Part shown: in pieces, positions 17,324 to 28,580 of the stretch | Layout: every line of letters begins with the position of its first letter | Numbering within the stretch: the first letter of the stretch is position 1 | Assembly (NCBI GenBank): GCA_041640815.1 | Contig: JBEPZO010000015.1 | Location: 1-45,056, forward strand | Source of the DNA: JANWZL01 sp041640815 | Lineage (GTDB): Bacteria > Pseudomonadota > Gammaproteobacteria > Burkholderiales > Thiobacillaceae | Direction of reading: 5' to 3' | Length of the DNA: 45,056 nucleotides | The notes under the pieces: model-generated | What the model was told of the DNA's origin: nothing | Databases searched by the model: none | What the model saw: only the letters and a program-made list of their open reading frames with translations | Translations under genes and position numbers: made by a program

Positions 17324-18256
17324 TCAAGGTTGGCGCGCGAGGAGCTCGGCCAGCACCCGATCGGCGCCTTGGGCAAGCAGCGCCTGCGCCACCTGGAGGC
17401 CGAGCGCCTCGGGTGCCTCCATCGCCCCCCACGCCTCGGCGCGGAACATGCGCTTGCCATCGAGGTCGGAGACGAAGGCGGTGAGCTTGAGCCGCCCCCC
17501 TTCGACGCGCGCATAGCCACCGATGGGGGCCTGGCAGCCGCCCTGCAGGGCGCGACTCATCGCGCGCTCGGCGCGCACGCAGGCAGCCGTCTCGGCATCG
17601 TTCAGGTGCGCAAGCAAAGCCAGCACGTCTTCGCGCACGGCCAACGTCTCCACGCCCAATGCGCCTTGCCCGACCGCCGGCAGGCTCTCCTCGGGCGACA
17701 GCAGGGCGGTGATGCGCTGCGTCAGCCCGAGGCGCTTGAGGCCGGCGGCGGCAAGGATGATGGCGTCGTATTGCCCTGCCTCGAGCTTACTGAGGCGCGT
17801 GTTCACGTTGCCGCGCAAGCTCTCCACCACCAGGCGAGGGTGAGCGGCTCGGATCTGCGCCTGGCGGCGCAGGCTCGAGGTGCCGACGCGCGCTCCGGCA
17901 GGCAGCTCGCTGAGGCTGCGGTAGCGCAAGGAGACGAAGGCATCGCGCGGGTCCTCACGGGCGGTGATGGCTGCCAGCACGAACCCCGCCGGCAGGTCCA
18001 TGGGGACGTCCTTCATCGAGTGGACGGCGAGATCGGCGCGGCCGTCTTGTATGGCCTGCTCCAGCTCCTTGACGAACAACCCTTTGCCGCCGATGCGTGC
18101 GAGGGGGGAATCGAGGATCTTGTCGCCCTGGGTCGTGATACCCAGCAGCGCCACCTCCAGTTCGGGTTGACACGCGCGCAGGCGCGCCTCGATGTGCCTG
18201 GCCTGCCAGAGCGCAAGCTGGCTTTCCCGTGTCGCGATCACCAGGCGTTGCGGCAT
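17324..18256 (-). CDS. hemC: Porphobilinogen deaminase (hydroxymethylbilane synthase)
   Basis: Polymerises four porphobilinogens into hydroxymethylbilane. From the ATG at 18256 the enzyme has 310 residues, the usual size. Cys241 (LQGGCQAPIGG) anchors the dipyrromethane cofactor and Asp83 (HSMKDVP) is the catalytic aspartate. RRQAQ and RGNVNTRL line the substrate channel. An in-frame TTG at 18289 would add 11 unmatched residues and was set aside. It is the first gene of the minus-strand hemCDXY run, with the thioredoxin-like gene starting divergently 71 bp away; no obvious Shine-Dalgarno. Confidence 0.96.
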   Translation of the reverse strand: MPQRLVIATRESQLALWQARHIEARLRACQPELEVALLGITTQGDKILDSPLARIGGKGLFVKELEQAIQDGRADLAVHSMKDVPMDLPAGFVLAAITAREDPRDAFVSLRYRSLSELPAGARVGTSSLRRQAQIRAAHPRLVVESLRGNVNTRLSKLEAGQYDAIILAAAGLKRLGLTQRITALLSPEESLPAVGQGALGVETLAVREDVLALLAHLNDAETAACVRAERAMSRALQGGCQAPIGGYARVEGGRLKLTAFVSDLDGKRMFRAEAWGAMEAPEALGLQVAQALLAQGADRVLAELLARQP

Positions 18257-18327
18257 GTTTGAACTATTTCTGTCGCGGCTGAGCGCCAACTAAGATTCCG
18301 GCGCTGGGCGTGAAGGAGACGGGCGCG

Positions 18328-18846
18328 ATGAAAACAAGCTGGTTGCGCATATTGATCTGGATTGTAGCATGGGGCATGACCGGCGCCCTGGCTGGCGAGG
18401 GTGTGCCGTTGGCGCGCGACTTACAGTTGGATGGCGCCGAGGCGCGGGGCAGGGGGGCTGCGGTCCTCGTCGTGTTCGTCGCCGCCCGTTGCCCCTATTG
18501 CGATTTGGCGTTGAACGAGATCCTCATCCCGACGAGCCGCAACCCCGACTACCAGCGCAAGTTGGTCATGCGCCGCGTGCAGGTGCGCAGTGGCCAGTTC
18601 TTGCGCGATTTCGACGGCAGACGCGTCACCCACGGCGAGTTTGCCAAGCGCCACGGTGTCGTTCTCGTCCCCACGCTCATGCTGTTCGACCCTGAGGGGC
18701 GGCTTTTGACCAAGCCGATGGTCGGCATCACCACCGTGGACCACTACAGCTACGAGTTGGATCTCGCCATCGAGGCTGCCCTCGGCCGGCTAGCGCCGAC
18801 GCCTCATCCCGTGCCTGGGTCAACTACGGCCGGCGGCGGTTCCTGA
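18328..18846 (+). CDS. Periplasmic thioredoxin-like protein (SoxW/Dsb type)
   Basis: A 172-residue secreted thioredoxin-fold protein. Residues 1-22 form a signal peptide (WLRILIWIVAWGMTGALA), followed by the fold with a redox motif CPYC at 55-58 and a cis-proline near VLVPTLMLFDPEG. It resembles SoxW-like and other Dsb-type oxidoreductases that reduce or isomerise disulfides in the periplasm. An AAGGAG site nine bases before the ATG fixes the start; the open frame runs back to a GTG at 18310. The C-terminal tail is proline-, threonine- and glycine-rich. The partner is unknown; adjacency to hem genes could suggest a cytochrome-maturation link, but that is speculative. Confidence 0.8.
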   Translation: MKTSWLRILIWIVAWGMTGALAGEGVPLARDLQLDGAEARGRGAAVLVVFVAARCPYCDLALNEILIPTSRNPDYQRKLVMRRVQVRSGQFLRDFDGRRVTHGEFAKRHGVVLVPTLMLFDPEGRLLTKPMVGITTVDHYSYELDLAIEAALGRLAPTPHPVPGSTTAGGGS

Positions 18847-18920
18847 CGCATACATTCATTCAGCTTGCCCGGGACTATGGATGGTTAGGCCAGGCTCATC
18901 CGGCTGCTTCACTTTCGGTC

Positions 18921-18929
18921 TGGCATAAT
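18921..18929 (+). promoter_or_regulatory. Extended -10 promoter candidate for argH
   Basis: TGGCATAAT is an extended -10 element (TGn followed by CATAAT, five of six matching TATAAT), 56 bp upstream of the argH ATG and in the otherwise non-coding stretch 18847-18984. No good -35 is seen, which extended -10 promoters can tolerate. Confidence 0.45.
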
Positions 18930-18984
18930 TATTGTTTTGCTGACGATGCTTGCCTCTGTCAGCCCGCAACGCCTACATACCGCC

Positions 18985-20376
18985 ATGGCAGACTCTGCTG
19001 CGCCCACAACCTGGTCCGGTCGTTTCAGCGAACCGGTAGACGAGCGCGTCAAGCGCTACACCGCCTCCATCCCCTTCGATTGGCGGCTTGCCCCGTACGA
19101 TATCCAGGCCTCGCTCGCCCATGCCGCGATGCTCAACAAGACCGGCATCCTCAGCGACGCCGATCTTGCCGACATCCGCCGCGGCATGGCGGAGATCCAG
19201 GCCGAGATCGATAACGGCACCTTCGTCTGGAATCTTGATGACGAGGATGTGCATTTCAACATCGAGCGCGCGCTCACACGCAAAATCGGCGACGCCGGCA
19301 AACGCCTGCATACCGGGCGCTCACGCAACGACCAGGTCGCCACCGATGTGCGGCTGTGGCTGCGCGACAGCATCGACCGCATCCAGGCGCTGCTGCGCCG
19401 CGTGCGCCTGGCCCTGCTCGACAAGGCCGAGGACCACGCCGCCACCGTCATGCCCGGTTTCACCCATCTGCAGGCGGCCCAGCCGGTGACCTTCGGCCAC
19501 CACTTGATGGCCTGGCAGGAGATGTTCAGGCGCGATGCCGAGCGCTTGGCCGATTGCCGCCGGCGCGTCAATCGCCTGCCCCTCGGCGCGGCTGCCCTGG
19601 CGGGGACCAGTTTCCCCATCGACCGCGAATTCGTGGCGCGGGAGCTGGGCTTCGAGGCCTTGTGCGAAAACTCTCTCGACGCCGTCTCCGACCGTGACTT
19701 CGCCATCGAATTCCTCGCTGCCGGCGCCCTGATCATGACGCACCTATCGCGCATGGCCGAGGAGTTGGTGCTGTGGATGACCCCCCGCTTCGGCTTCATC
19801 GACCTGCCCGACCGCTTCTGCACCGGCTCGAGCATCATGCCGCAGAAGAAAAACCCCGACGTGCCGGAATTGATGCGCGGCAAGACCGGCCGCATGAACG
19901 GCCACCTCATCGCCCTGCTCACCCTGATGAAGGGCCAGCCCCTGGCCTACAACAAGGACAACCAAGAGGACAAGGAGCCGCTGTTCGACGCCGCCGACAC
20001 CCTGATCGACTCGCTCGCCCTCTTTGCCGAGCTCATCCCTGGCATCCGCGTCAACGCCGAGGCCATGCGCAGGGCCGCCGTCGAAGGCTTTGCCACGGCC
20101 ACCGATCTGGCGGATTACCTGGTCAAGAAGGGGCTGCCCTTCCGCGAGGCCCACGAGGCCGTGGCCCGCGCCGTGCGCCTGGCCGAAGCGCGGGGCTGCG
20201 ATCTGGCGGACCTGCCTTTGTCCGATCTCAAGGCGTTCTCCCCCCTGATCGACGAGGATGTCCGCAGCGTGCTCACCCTGGAAGGGTCGCTCGCGGCGCG
20301 CGACCATCTCGGCGGCACCGCCCCGCGGCAGGTGTTGGCGGCCATCGCCCGCGCGCGCGCCGAGCTGTCGTCGTAG
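18985..20376 (+). CDS. argH: Argininosuccinate lyase
   Basis: Last step of arginine synthesis: splits argininosuccinate into arginine and fumarate. The 463-residue protein carries the fumarase/aspartase superfamily signature GSSIMPQKKN at 281-290 (Ser282 on the mobile loop) and the catalytic histidine at 161 in GFTHLQAAQP. TGRSRNDQVATD lies near residue 110. The ATG at 18985 is chosen because WSGRFSEPVDE follows at the family position; upstream in-frame starts at 18937 and 18946 add an unmatched leader. It appears monocistronic, ending in a stem-loop and facing cyaY. Confidence 0.96.
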   Translation: MADSAAPTTWSGRFSEPVDERVKRYTASIPFDWRLAPYDIQASLAHAAMLNKTGILSDADLADIRRGMAEIQAEIDNGTFVWNLDDEDVHFNIERALTRKIGDAGKRLHTGRSRNDQVATDVRLWLRDSIDRIQALLRRVRLALLDKAEDHAATVMPGFTHLQAAQPVTFGHHLMAWQEMFRRDAERLADCRRRVNRLPLGAAALAGTSFPIDREFVARELGFEALCENSLDAVSDRDFAIEFLAAGALIMTHLSRMAEELVLWMTPRFGFIDLPDRFCTGSSIMPQKKNPDVPELMRGKTGRMNGHLIALLTLMKGQPLAYNKDNQEDKEPLFDAADTLIDSLALFAELIPGIRVNAEAMRRAAVEGFATATDLADYLVKKGLPFREAHEAVARAVRLAEARGCDLADLPLSDLKAFSPLIDEDVRSVLTLEGSLAARDHLGGTAPRQVLAAIARARAELSS

Positions 20377-20400
20377 CGGCGGCAAGCCCTTCTGCCGCCG
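20377..20400 (+). other. Perfect 8-bp stem-loop just after argH
   Basis: CGGCGGCA (20377-20384) pairs perfectly with TGCCGCCG (20393-20400) across an 8-base loop, starting directly after the argH stop codon. No T-run follows, so it is not a standard intrinsic terminator. It could stabilise the mRNA end or slow polymerase between argH and the convergent cyaY. Confidence 0.5.
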
Positions 20401-20493
20401 ACTGCTCTCGTCTTCAGGGCGCCGCGGGCCGCCGCCAGGGGTAACCGGCCTGGACGCACGCATGGCCGGCGAGCCCAGCGCCCGCGTCGCAAG

Positions 20494-20829
20494 TCAGGCC
20501 GAGTCGCCGCGGCTGGAAAAGTCGACATGACCCGCGCCGTGTTCGGCAAGCAGGCGCGCGAGTGCAGCAAATAGCGCCTCGCCGGTGCGGGTGTCGCGCC
20601 ACTGGTTGCCGTCCCAGCGATAGTGAAAACCGCCGGAAGGCGCCGCTACCCAGATCTCCCTGGCGGCGGCCTGTTTGTTCACCACGATCTTGGCCCCTCC
20701 CGCACAGGTGATCTCGAGCACGCCGCTGGCCACGAGCTCATATTCGACATCGGCCTCGGCAGCGTCCAGTGCGGCCTCGATCTGTTGCATCACCTCATCC
20801 GCGCGGCGTTGGTACTCGCCCTCATCCAT
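20494..20829 (-). CDS. cyaY: CyaY, frataxin homologue
   Basis: An iron-binding regulator of iron-sulfur cluster assembly, 111 residues. The acidic first helix (MDEGEYQRRADEV, then EAALDAAEADVEYE) offers the iron- and IscS-binding carboxylates. GAKIVVNKQAAAREIWVA and GFHYRWDGNQWRDTRTG are the conserved sheet. The ATG at 20829 has AAGG close upstream; a GTG at 20862 would add 11 residues and would extend nearer the divergent lptM. Cytoplasmic. Confidence 0.94.
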   Translation of the reverse strand: MDEGEYQRRADEVMQQIEAALDAAEADVEYELVASGVLEITCAGGAKIVVNKQAAAREIWVAAPSGGFHYRWDGNQWRDTRTGEALFAALARLLAEHGAGHVDFSSRGDSA

Positions 20830-20893
20830 ATTGAGCCTTCGTGCTAGACTGTCCACACTCACTTGGTGCTCAAAGCCTGCATTCTACGCCTGC

Positions 20894-21031
20894 ATGCGCA
20901 TTCTCGTCCTGCTCATCGTGCCGCTCATCTGCCTTGCCGGCTGCGGCAAGCGCGGTCCACTCTACCTCCCGGATAGCCCGCCGTCGGATCCCGCCAAGCA
21001 GACGCCTCACCAGACCAGCGAACGCCGATGA
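20894..21031 (+). CDS. lptM: LptM (YifL-like) small lipoprotein
   Basis: A 45-residue lipoprotein: hydrophobic signal, lipobox LAGC with Cys17 for lipidation, then the family motif GCGKRGPLYLP. In E. coli LptM binds the LptD-LptE translocon and helps LptD oxidative maturation in the outer membrane. The tail after residue 30 is polar and disordered. It sits directly upstream of lysA, overlapping it by 4 bp (ATGA), as in many proteobacteria, and is divergent from cyaY. Confidence 0.92.
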   Translation: MRILVLLIVPLICLAGCGKRGPLYLPDSPPSDPAKQTPHQTSERR

Positions 21032-22272
21032 ACCCCCTTCACCGCATCGATGGCGTGCTGCATTGCGAGGGGGTGTCGCTGGAAGGCATTGCCGCCACCT
21101 GGGCTACCCCTTGTTACGTCTACTCGCGCGCCGCCCTGACCGACGCCTATCAGGCCTACGCCCGCGCCCTGGCGGCGCATCCGCACCTGATCTGCTATGC
21201 GGTCAAGGCCAACTCGAATCTCGCCGTGCTCAATGTCTTCGCCCGTCTTGGCGCAGGCTTCGACATCGTCTCCGGCGGCGAGCTGACCCGCGTTTTGGCC
21301 GCCGGCGGCGACCCAGGCAAGGTGGTGTTCTCCGGCGTAGGCAAGACCGAGGCGGAGATGCGCGCTGCCCTGGAGGCCGACATCCTCTGCTTCAACGTCG
21401 AATCGGAAAGCGAGCTTATGCATCTCAACCGCGTTGCAGCTGAGGTTGGCCGAACTGCCCGCATCGCGTTGCGGATCAACCCCGACGTGGACGCGCGCAC
21501 GCACCCTTACATCGCCACGGGGCTAAAGGAGAGCAAGTTCGGCATCCCCTATGACCAGGCCTTTGCGCTGTACCGTCAGGCAGCGGACTTGCCCCATCTG
21601 CAAGTCATAGGCATCGACTGCCACATCGGCTCCCAGCTCCTAGATACCGGGCCCTACGCCGAGGCGCTCGAGCGCGTGCTCGCCCTCGTGGACCGACTCG
21701 CCGCTGTCGGCATCCGATTGGCGCACATCGACATGGGGGGAGGTCTAGGCGTGCGTTATCGCGAGGAGGCACCACCGGCCATGAGCGACTACGCCGAGGT
21801 CCTCTTGCGCCAGTTGGCCGGACGCAGCGAGCGCCTGATCGTCGAGCCAGGGCGCTCGCTGGTTGCCAATGCCGGTGTCTTGCTCACCCGGGTGCTCTAT
21901 CTCAAGCATGGCGAGGGGCGTGACTTCGCCGTCGTCGATGCGGCCATGAACGACCTCATGCGGCCATCGCTCTACGATGCCTGGCACGAGGTCCAGCCGG
22001 TGCGGCTGCGCCCTGGGCACACCCGCCGCTACCAGATCGTCGGACCGGTGTGTGAGAGCGGGGACTTCCTCGCCCGCGACCGCGACCTCGTGCTCAGCGA
22101 AGGTGACCTGCTGGCCATCGGCAGCGCTGGTGCCTATGGCATGAGCATGAGCTCCAACTACAACACCCGGCCGCGGGCGGCGGAGATCATGGTCGATGGC
22201 CAGGCGGCCCACCTGGTGCGCGCACGCGAGACCATCGATCACTTGCTCGCCGGCGAGCAGCTGTTGCCCTGA
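21028..22272 (+). CDS. lysA: Diaminopimelate decarboxylase
   Basis: PLP enzyme making lysine from meso-diaminopimelate. The 414-residue alanine-racemase-fold protein has the cofactor lysine at 60 (ICYAVKANSN), the glycine-rich phosphate site IDMGGGLGVRY, the EPGRSLVANAG motif and the active-site cysteine in CESGDFLARDRDL. Length is typical. Translation is coupled to lptM. The sequence after its stop codon belongs to the accessory scar. Confidence 0.97.
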   Translation: MNPLHRIDGVLHCEGVSLEGIAATWATPCYVYSRAALTDAYQAYARALAAHPHLICYAVKANSNLAVLNVFARLGAGFDIVSGGELTRVLAAGGDPGKVVFSGVGKTEAEMRAALEADILCFNVESESELMHLNRVAAEVGRTARIALRINPDVDARTHPYIATGLKESKFGIPYDQAFALYRQAADLPHLQVIGIDCHIGSQLLDTGPYAEALERVLALVDRLAAVGIRLAHIDMGGGLGVRYREEAPPAMSDYAEVLLRQLAGRSERLIVEPGRSLVANAGVLLTRVLYLKHGEGRDFAVVDAAMNDLMRPSLYDAWHEVQPVRLRPGHTRRYQIVGPVCESGDFLARDRDLVLSEGDLLAIGSAGAYGMSMSSNYNTRPRAAEIMVDGQAAHLVRARETIDHLLAGEQLLP

Positions 22273-22355
22273 AACCACGCGGTTAGCGCCCTGGCAGCGG
22301 TTCATGGGCCGCGAAGGCGCATCGGTTTTTGCGCTGGTCGCAATTTTTCAGATTT

Positions 22356-22372
22356 TTGGCAAACTTTGCCAA
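22356..22372. promoter_or_regulatory. 17-bp palindrome, candidate ParD operator
   Basis: TTGGCAAACTTTGCCAA is a perfect palindrome with 8-base arms around one central base, 17 bp upstream of the broken parD start. Toxin-antitoxin antitoxins of the ribbon-helix-helix class bind such palindromes to repress their own operon. The local sequence is clearly more AT-rich than the surroundings. It is intact although both genes downstream are damaged. Confidence 0.6.
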
Positions 22373-22389
22373 ATAACTACGCTTGCGCC

Positions 22390-22636
22390 ATGAGCACGAT
22401 GAACATCTCTCTGCCCGACGCCCTGAAAGTCCTTCGTGGGCGAGCAGGTCTGGCTGCGCGGCTATGCCACGAGCAGCGAGTACAGCCGCGAGTTGATCCG
22501 CAAGGATCGAGACGGCCTGCAATTGCGCGACCTGCTGGTGGCCGGAGCGGCCTCGGCGGCTGCTGCAGATGCCAGCTACTTCGACGGCCTGCGTAACCGG
22601 GTGCGCCGGGCCGGCAAACCCGCTGCCAAGGCGTGA
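22390..22636 (+). pseudogene. parD: ParD-type antitoxin, frameshifted
   Basis: The ATG frame reads MSTMNISLPDALK, the ribbon-helix-helix start of ParD antitoxins, then loses the match. From 22431 the next frame continues it as FVGEQVWLRGYATSSEYSRE, then ends RNRVRRAGKPAAKA. One extra A in the AAA at 22426-22428 explains this: removing it restores LKSFVGEQVW. The restored protein would be about 80 residues, the normal ParD size. As it stands translation stops with an unrelated 69-residue product. Its end overlaps parE by a GTGA. Confidence 0.85.
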
Positions 22637-22959
22637 AGGCCAAGGCAGTCATCCCGCGTGAGCAGGCCAACCGGGATGTGGACGATGCCGTCGCCTACTA
22701 TCTGCGCGAAGCAGGCGAAGCCGTGGCACTCGGCTTCATCGATGCGCTAGAGAAGGCTTACGGGCACATCGGTCGGCACCCAGCCATGGGTTCACCGCGC
22801 TACGCCCACGAACTCAATCTGCCCGGCCTGCGCGCTTGGCCGCTGACGGGCTACCCGCCCCTCGTGTTCTAGGTCGAGCGTGCGGAGCACATCGGCGTTT
22901 GGCGTGTGCTGCACGGCAAGCGAGACATGCCGGCGTGGATGCAGGAGCCTGTCGGGTGA
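22633..22959 (+). pseudogene. parE: ParE-type toxin, nonsense mutation
   Basis: A RelE/ParE-superfamily toxin gene starting at a GTG coupled to parD. Recognised by DVDDAVAYYLREAGEAVALGFIDALEKAY and the late VWRVLHGKRDMPAWMQEP signature. An in-frame TAG at 22870-22872 follows PPLVF, where a tyrosine codon (TAC or TAT) is expected before VERAEHIGVWRV. The frame is otherwise open to 22959. The product would be cut to 79 residues and lose the C-terminal strand, so the toxin is almost certainly dead unless the TAG is suppressed. ParE toxins act on DNA gyrase. Confidence 0.87.
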
Positions 22960-23160
22960 GGGGTCCTTCCTGGCGATATTGCCATGCGGTGGGCGCGATC
23001 ACGGCGCTTCGATCGCGTCAAACTACAACCTGCGGGGTTAGCGGTTTGCAAGTCGGGGCCAGCGACACGTCCAGCGACCGGAAAGACGGCCAGGGTACGC
23101 AGATCGCGCCACCTCAAGGATCGGACCTGAAGCTCGGAACCATGGCGGCGCGGCGGACTG
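22960..23160. other. Unassigned spacer in the accessory scar
   Basis: About 200 bp between the parE relic and the DUF3489 relic. I recognise no gene here on either strand. It holds a 7-bp inverted repeat, CGCGATC (22994-23000) and GATCGCG (23011-23017), around a 10-base loop. A similar unassigned stretch covers 23353-23510. Confidence 0.5.
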
Positions 23161-23352
23161 TCAGGCGAGGCGATACACCTGCTCGCCGGCGGCGTTGTGC
23201 GCCCGCACCACGTCCATGCCGAGGCGCTGGCGCCGCAGACCAAAGACCGCGCCGCGCACCGAGTGCGGCTGCCAGCCGGTGGCCAGCATCAGTTGGAGAC
23301 CGCTCGCGCCTTGCGAACAGCACAGCGCTATCACCGGCGCGGCGCGTTTGGT
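23161..23352 (-). pseudogene. DUF3489 domain relic
   Basis: The minus strand encodes about 63 residues matching the C-terminal DUF3489 domain: a start TKRAAPVIALCCSQGAS, the hallmark LATGWQPHSVRGAV, then HNAAGEQVYRLA and a stop. Complete family members carry an additional N-terminal half before this. Here the open frame continues upstream to 23541, but those ~60 residues do not resemble the family. The domain is a small winged-helix-like fold found near recombinase genes. The relic has probably been cut by insertion or deletion at its 5' end. Confidence 0.7.
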
Positions 23353-23510
23353 GCCAGGGCGGATCGGGATGCCCCGATTCACGCGCTGTTCTGCCCCAAA
23401 GCCAGGTTGCATGTGCTCAGACACCTTTGGCACGCCCTTGACGAGCAAGGCGCGCCATGCGGGTTCAACACATCGGCTAGCGCATCCGAGGGTTTTTACC
23501 GCGTAGCGGG

Positions 23511-23547
23511 CTTTGGGGCATCTTTGGGGCATGCCTCCCAAAGATGC
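23511..23547. repeat. Tandem 11-bp repeat merged with an 11-bp inverted repeat
   Basis: CTTTGGGGCAT occurs twice in tandem (23511-23521, 23522-23532). Overlapping it, GCATCTTTGGG (23518-23528) pairs perfectly with CCCAAAGATGC (23537-23547) across an 8-base loop. The inverted arm includes the presumed transposase start codon at 23531. It may be the left end of the IS element, with the hairpin hiding the ribosome site and start. Confidence 0.65.
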
Positions 23548-24128
23548 TCAGCAACGGCTCAACATCTTGCGCTTTTGCGCGCCTTAAGCGGCCATCCGGC
23601 GGCACTGACCGCGCGTGCTTGGCGCCTTGAAGCGCATGCGCCAACCCCATTACGATACGCGCCTTGTCGCGGAAATGTGCTACCTGCTGAGCCGCATCGA
23701 CTCAGCCAGTGCCTGTGCTGATGGCCATCGCCTTGCCCAGCAAGGCCAGCCGGCACACCCAGGCCGCTTTGCAGGCAAGCTTGAGCCTGCTACCCATCAA
23801 GCCCCAGGTGCTGCTGTCGGATAACGGTAGCGAATGCGAGGCCGCCTTTGCCGATACCCTCAAGCAACACAACATCGCACGCGGTCACACCTATCCCAAG
23901 ACCCCCAAAATGAACGCCCACGTCGATCTTGCAGCGCACTATCCAAGAAGCCTTCATCGACGATCACGAGGACCTGCGCTTCACCGATCTGGCACGGTTA
24001 CCAGAAACTCGCCGACTGGCTTCTACACCCAGCGCCCTCTACCTACGCCTCGGCGAGCAACCGCCTTACATTCCTCCTCCAGCCTCCCGCCCGAGGGCCT
24101 AAGGTACTGGACTTATACACCTCGTTGA
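23531..24128 (+). mobile_element. Degenerate IS481-type transposase remnant
   Basis: Pieces of one integrase-core transposase in shifting frames. It begins MPPKDAQQRLNILRFCAP at 23531, then a stop. From 23709 an open stretch gives ALPSKASRHTQAALQ, VLLSDNGSE (second catalytic Asp at 23820) and HTYPKTPKMNAHV. The expected ERFNRTIQE is corrupted, removing the catalytic Glu near 23930. IQEAFIDDHEDLRFTDLA then appears in another frame, followed by KLADWLL, and the end RYWTYTPR stops at 24126-24128. Several indels make it inactive. Exact ends and target duplication were not identified. Confidence 0.82.
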
Positions 24129-24154
24129 GGGCCGGGTAGGTTTGTAAGTATAAT
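24125..24154 (+). promoter_or_regulatory. Candidate sigma-70 promoter of carAB
   Basis: TTGAGG (24125-24130) and a perfect TATAAT (24149-24154) are 18 bp apart, 63 bp upstream of the likely carA start. The surrounding AT-rich patch (TATAATTAATTTATATA) stands out. The -35 overlaps the final stop codon of the transposase relic. Confidence 0.65.
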
Positions 24155-24164
24155 TAATTTATAT

Positions 24165-24192
24165 AGCGGGATGGACGCAAGTCTGTCCCGCT
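24165..24192 (+). other. Stem-loop in the carA leader
   Basis: AGCGGGA (24165-24171) and TCCCGCT (24186-24192) form a 7-bp stem with a 14-base loop between the candidate promoter and the carA start. No T-run follows, so it does not look like a terminator. It could be an operator or an mRNA structure affecting translation. Function unknown. Confidence 0.45.
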
Positions 24193-24217
24193 TGTCATGT
24201 TGAGACCAGGAGTCGGA

Positions 24218-25352
24218 TTGCCTACGTCGTCACCTGCCATCCTCGCCTTGGCCGATGGCTCGGTCTTCCATGGCTATTCCATCGGTGCGGAGGGTCTCGG
24301 CTTGGGGGAGGTCGTGTTCAACACCTCCATGACTGGCTATCAAGAGATCCTCACCGACCCGTCCTATTGTAGGCAGATCGTCACCCTGACCTATCCGCAT
24401 ATCGGCAATGTCGGCGTCAACCCGGAGGACGAGGAGTCTGACCGCATCCATGTGGCGGGCCTGGTCATCCGTGACCTGCCACTTACGCCCAGCAACTTCC
24501 GGATGACCACGGACTTGAGCGCTTATCTGCGCGCCCAGGGGGTGGTGGCCATCGCTGGGGTGGACACGCGACGGCTCACCCGGCTACTCAGGCAGAACGG
24601 GGCGCAGAACGGCTGCATCATGAGCGGGCGCATCGACGTCGAGCTGGCGATCGCGCAAGCGCGCGCACACCCGCCCATGGCCGGTCAAGATCTCGCCCGC
24701 GAGGTCAGCTGCAAGAAGCCCTATGTGTGGCAGCAAGGGGAATGGGCGCTGGGCAGCGGGTTTCGCCCTGCGCCAGAGCCCTCATTCCACGTCGTCGCCT
24801 ATGATTTCGGCGTCAAGCGCAATATCCTGCGCATGCTCGTCAGCCGCGGCTGCAAGGTGACGGTGGTGCCAGCACACACCCGCGCGCAGGAGGTCATGGG
24901 CCTGAAACCGGACGGCGTGCTCTTGTCCAATGGCCCGGGCGACCCAGAGCCTTGCGACTACGCCATCCGGGCGATTCAGGAGATCCTGGCAGAGGGCATT
25001 CCCACCTATGGTATCTGCCTGGGACACCAGTTGCTTGCCTTGGCCTCCGGTGCAAGGACGGTGAAGATGAAGTTTGGCCATCACGGCGCCAATCATCCGG
25101 TACAGGACCTGGATACCAAGCGGGTGGTGATCACCAGCCAAAACCACGGCTTTGCGGTGGATGCCGACAGCTTGCCGGCGAACTTGCGCGCCACCCATGT
25201 TTCGCTGTTCGATGGCTCGCTGCAGGGCATCGCGCGCACCGATGTGCCGGCCTTTGGCTTCCAGGGCCATCCCGAGGCAAGCCCGGGGCCGCACGACGTG
25301 GGCTATCTCTTCGATCGTTTCATTGCGCTCATGCGGGAGCACCAGGCACGCC

Positions 25353-25360
<8 letters not shown>
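24218..25360 (+). CDS. carA: Carbamoyl-phosphate synthase small subunit
   Basis: Glutaminase subunit that releases ammonia for the large subunit, feeding pyrimidine and arginine synthesis. From a TTG at 24218 (AGGAG five bases upstream) the protein has 380 residues. The triad is Cys267 (YGICLGHQ), His351 and Glu353 (GFQGHPEASPGPHD). The N-terminal domain contains EVVFNTSMTGYQEILTDPSY. An ATG at 24197 would add seven residues but lies before the AGGAG. The 3' end overlaps carB by 8 bp. Both products tie to pyrB and argH in this window. Confidence 0.96.
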
Positions 25361-28556
<3,196 letters not shown>

Positions 28557-28580
28557 GGCCAGCGAAGTTCCAGGAGCACT

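Noticed and set aside
22870..22872. The TAG in parE as a possible pyrrolysine or programmed read-through codon.
   Set aside because: No supporting element is seen, the partner antitoxin is also broken, and a simple nonsense mutation explains it.
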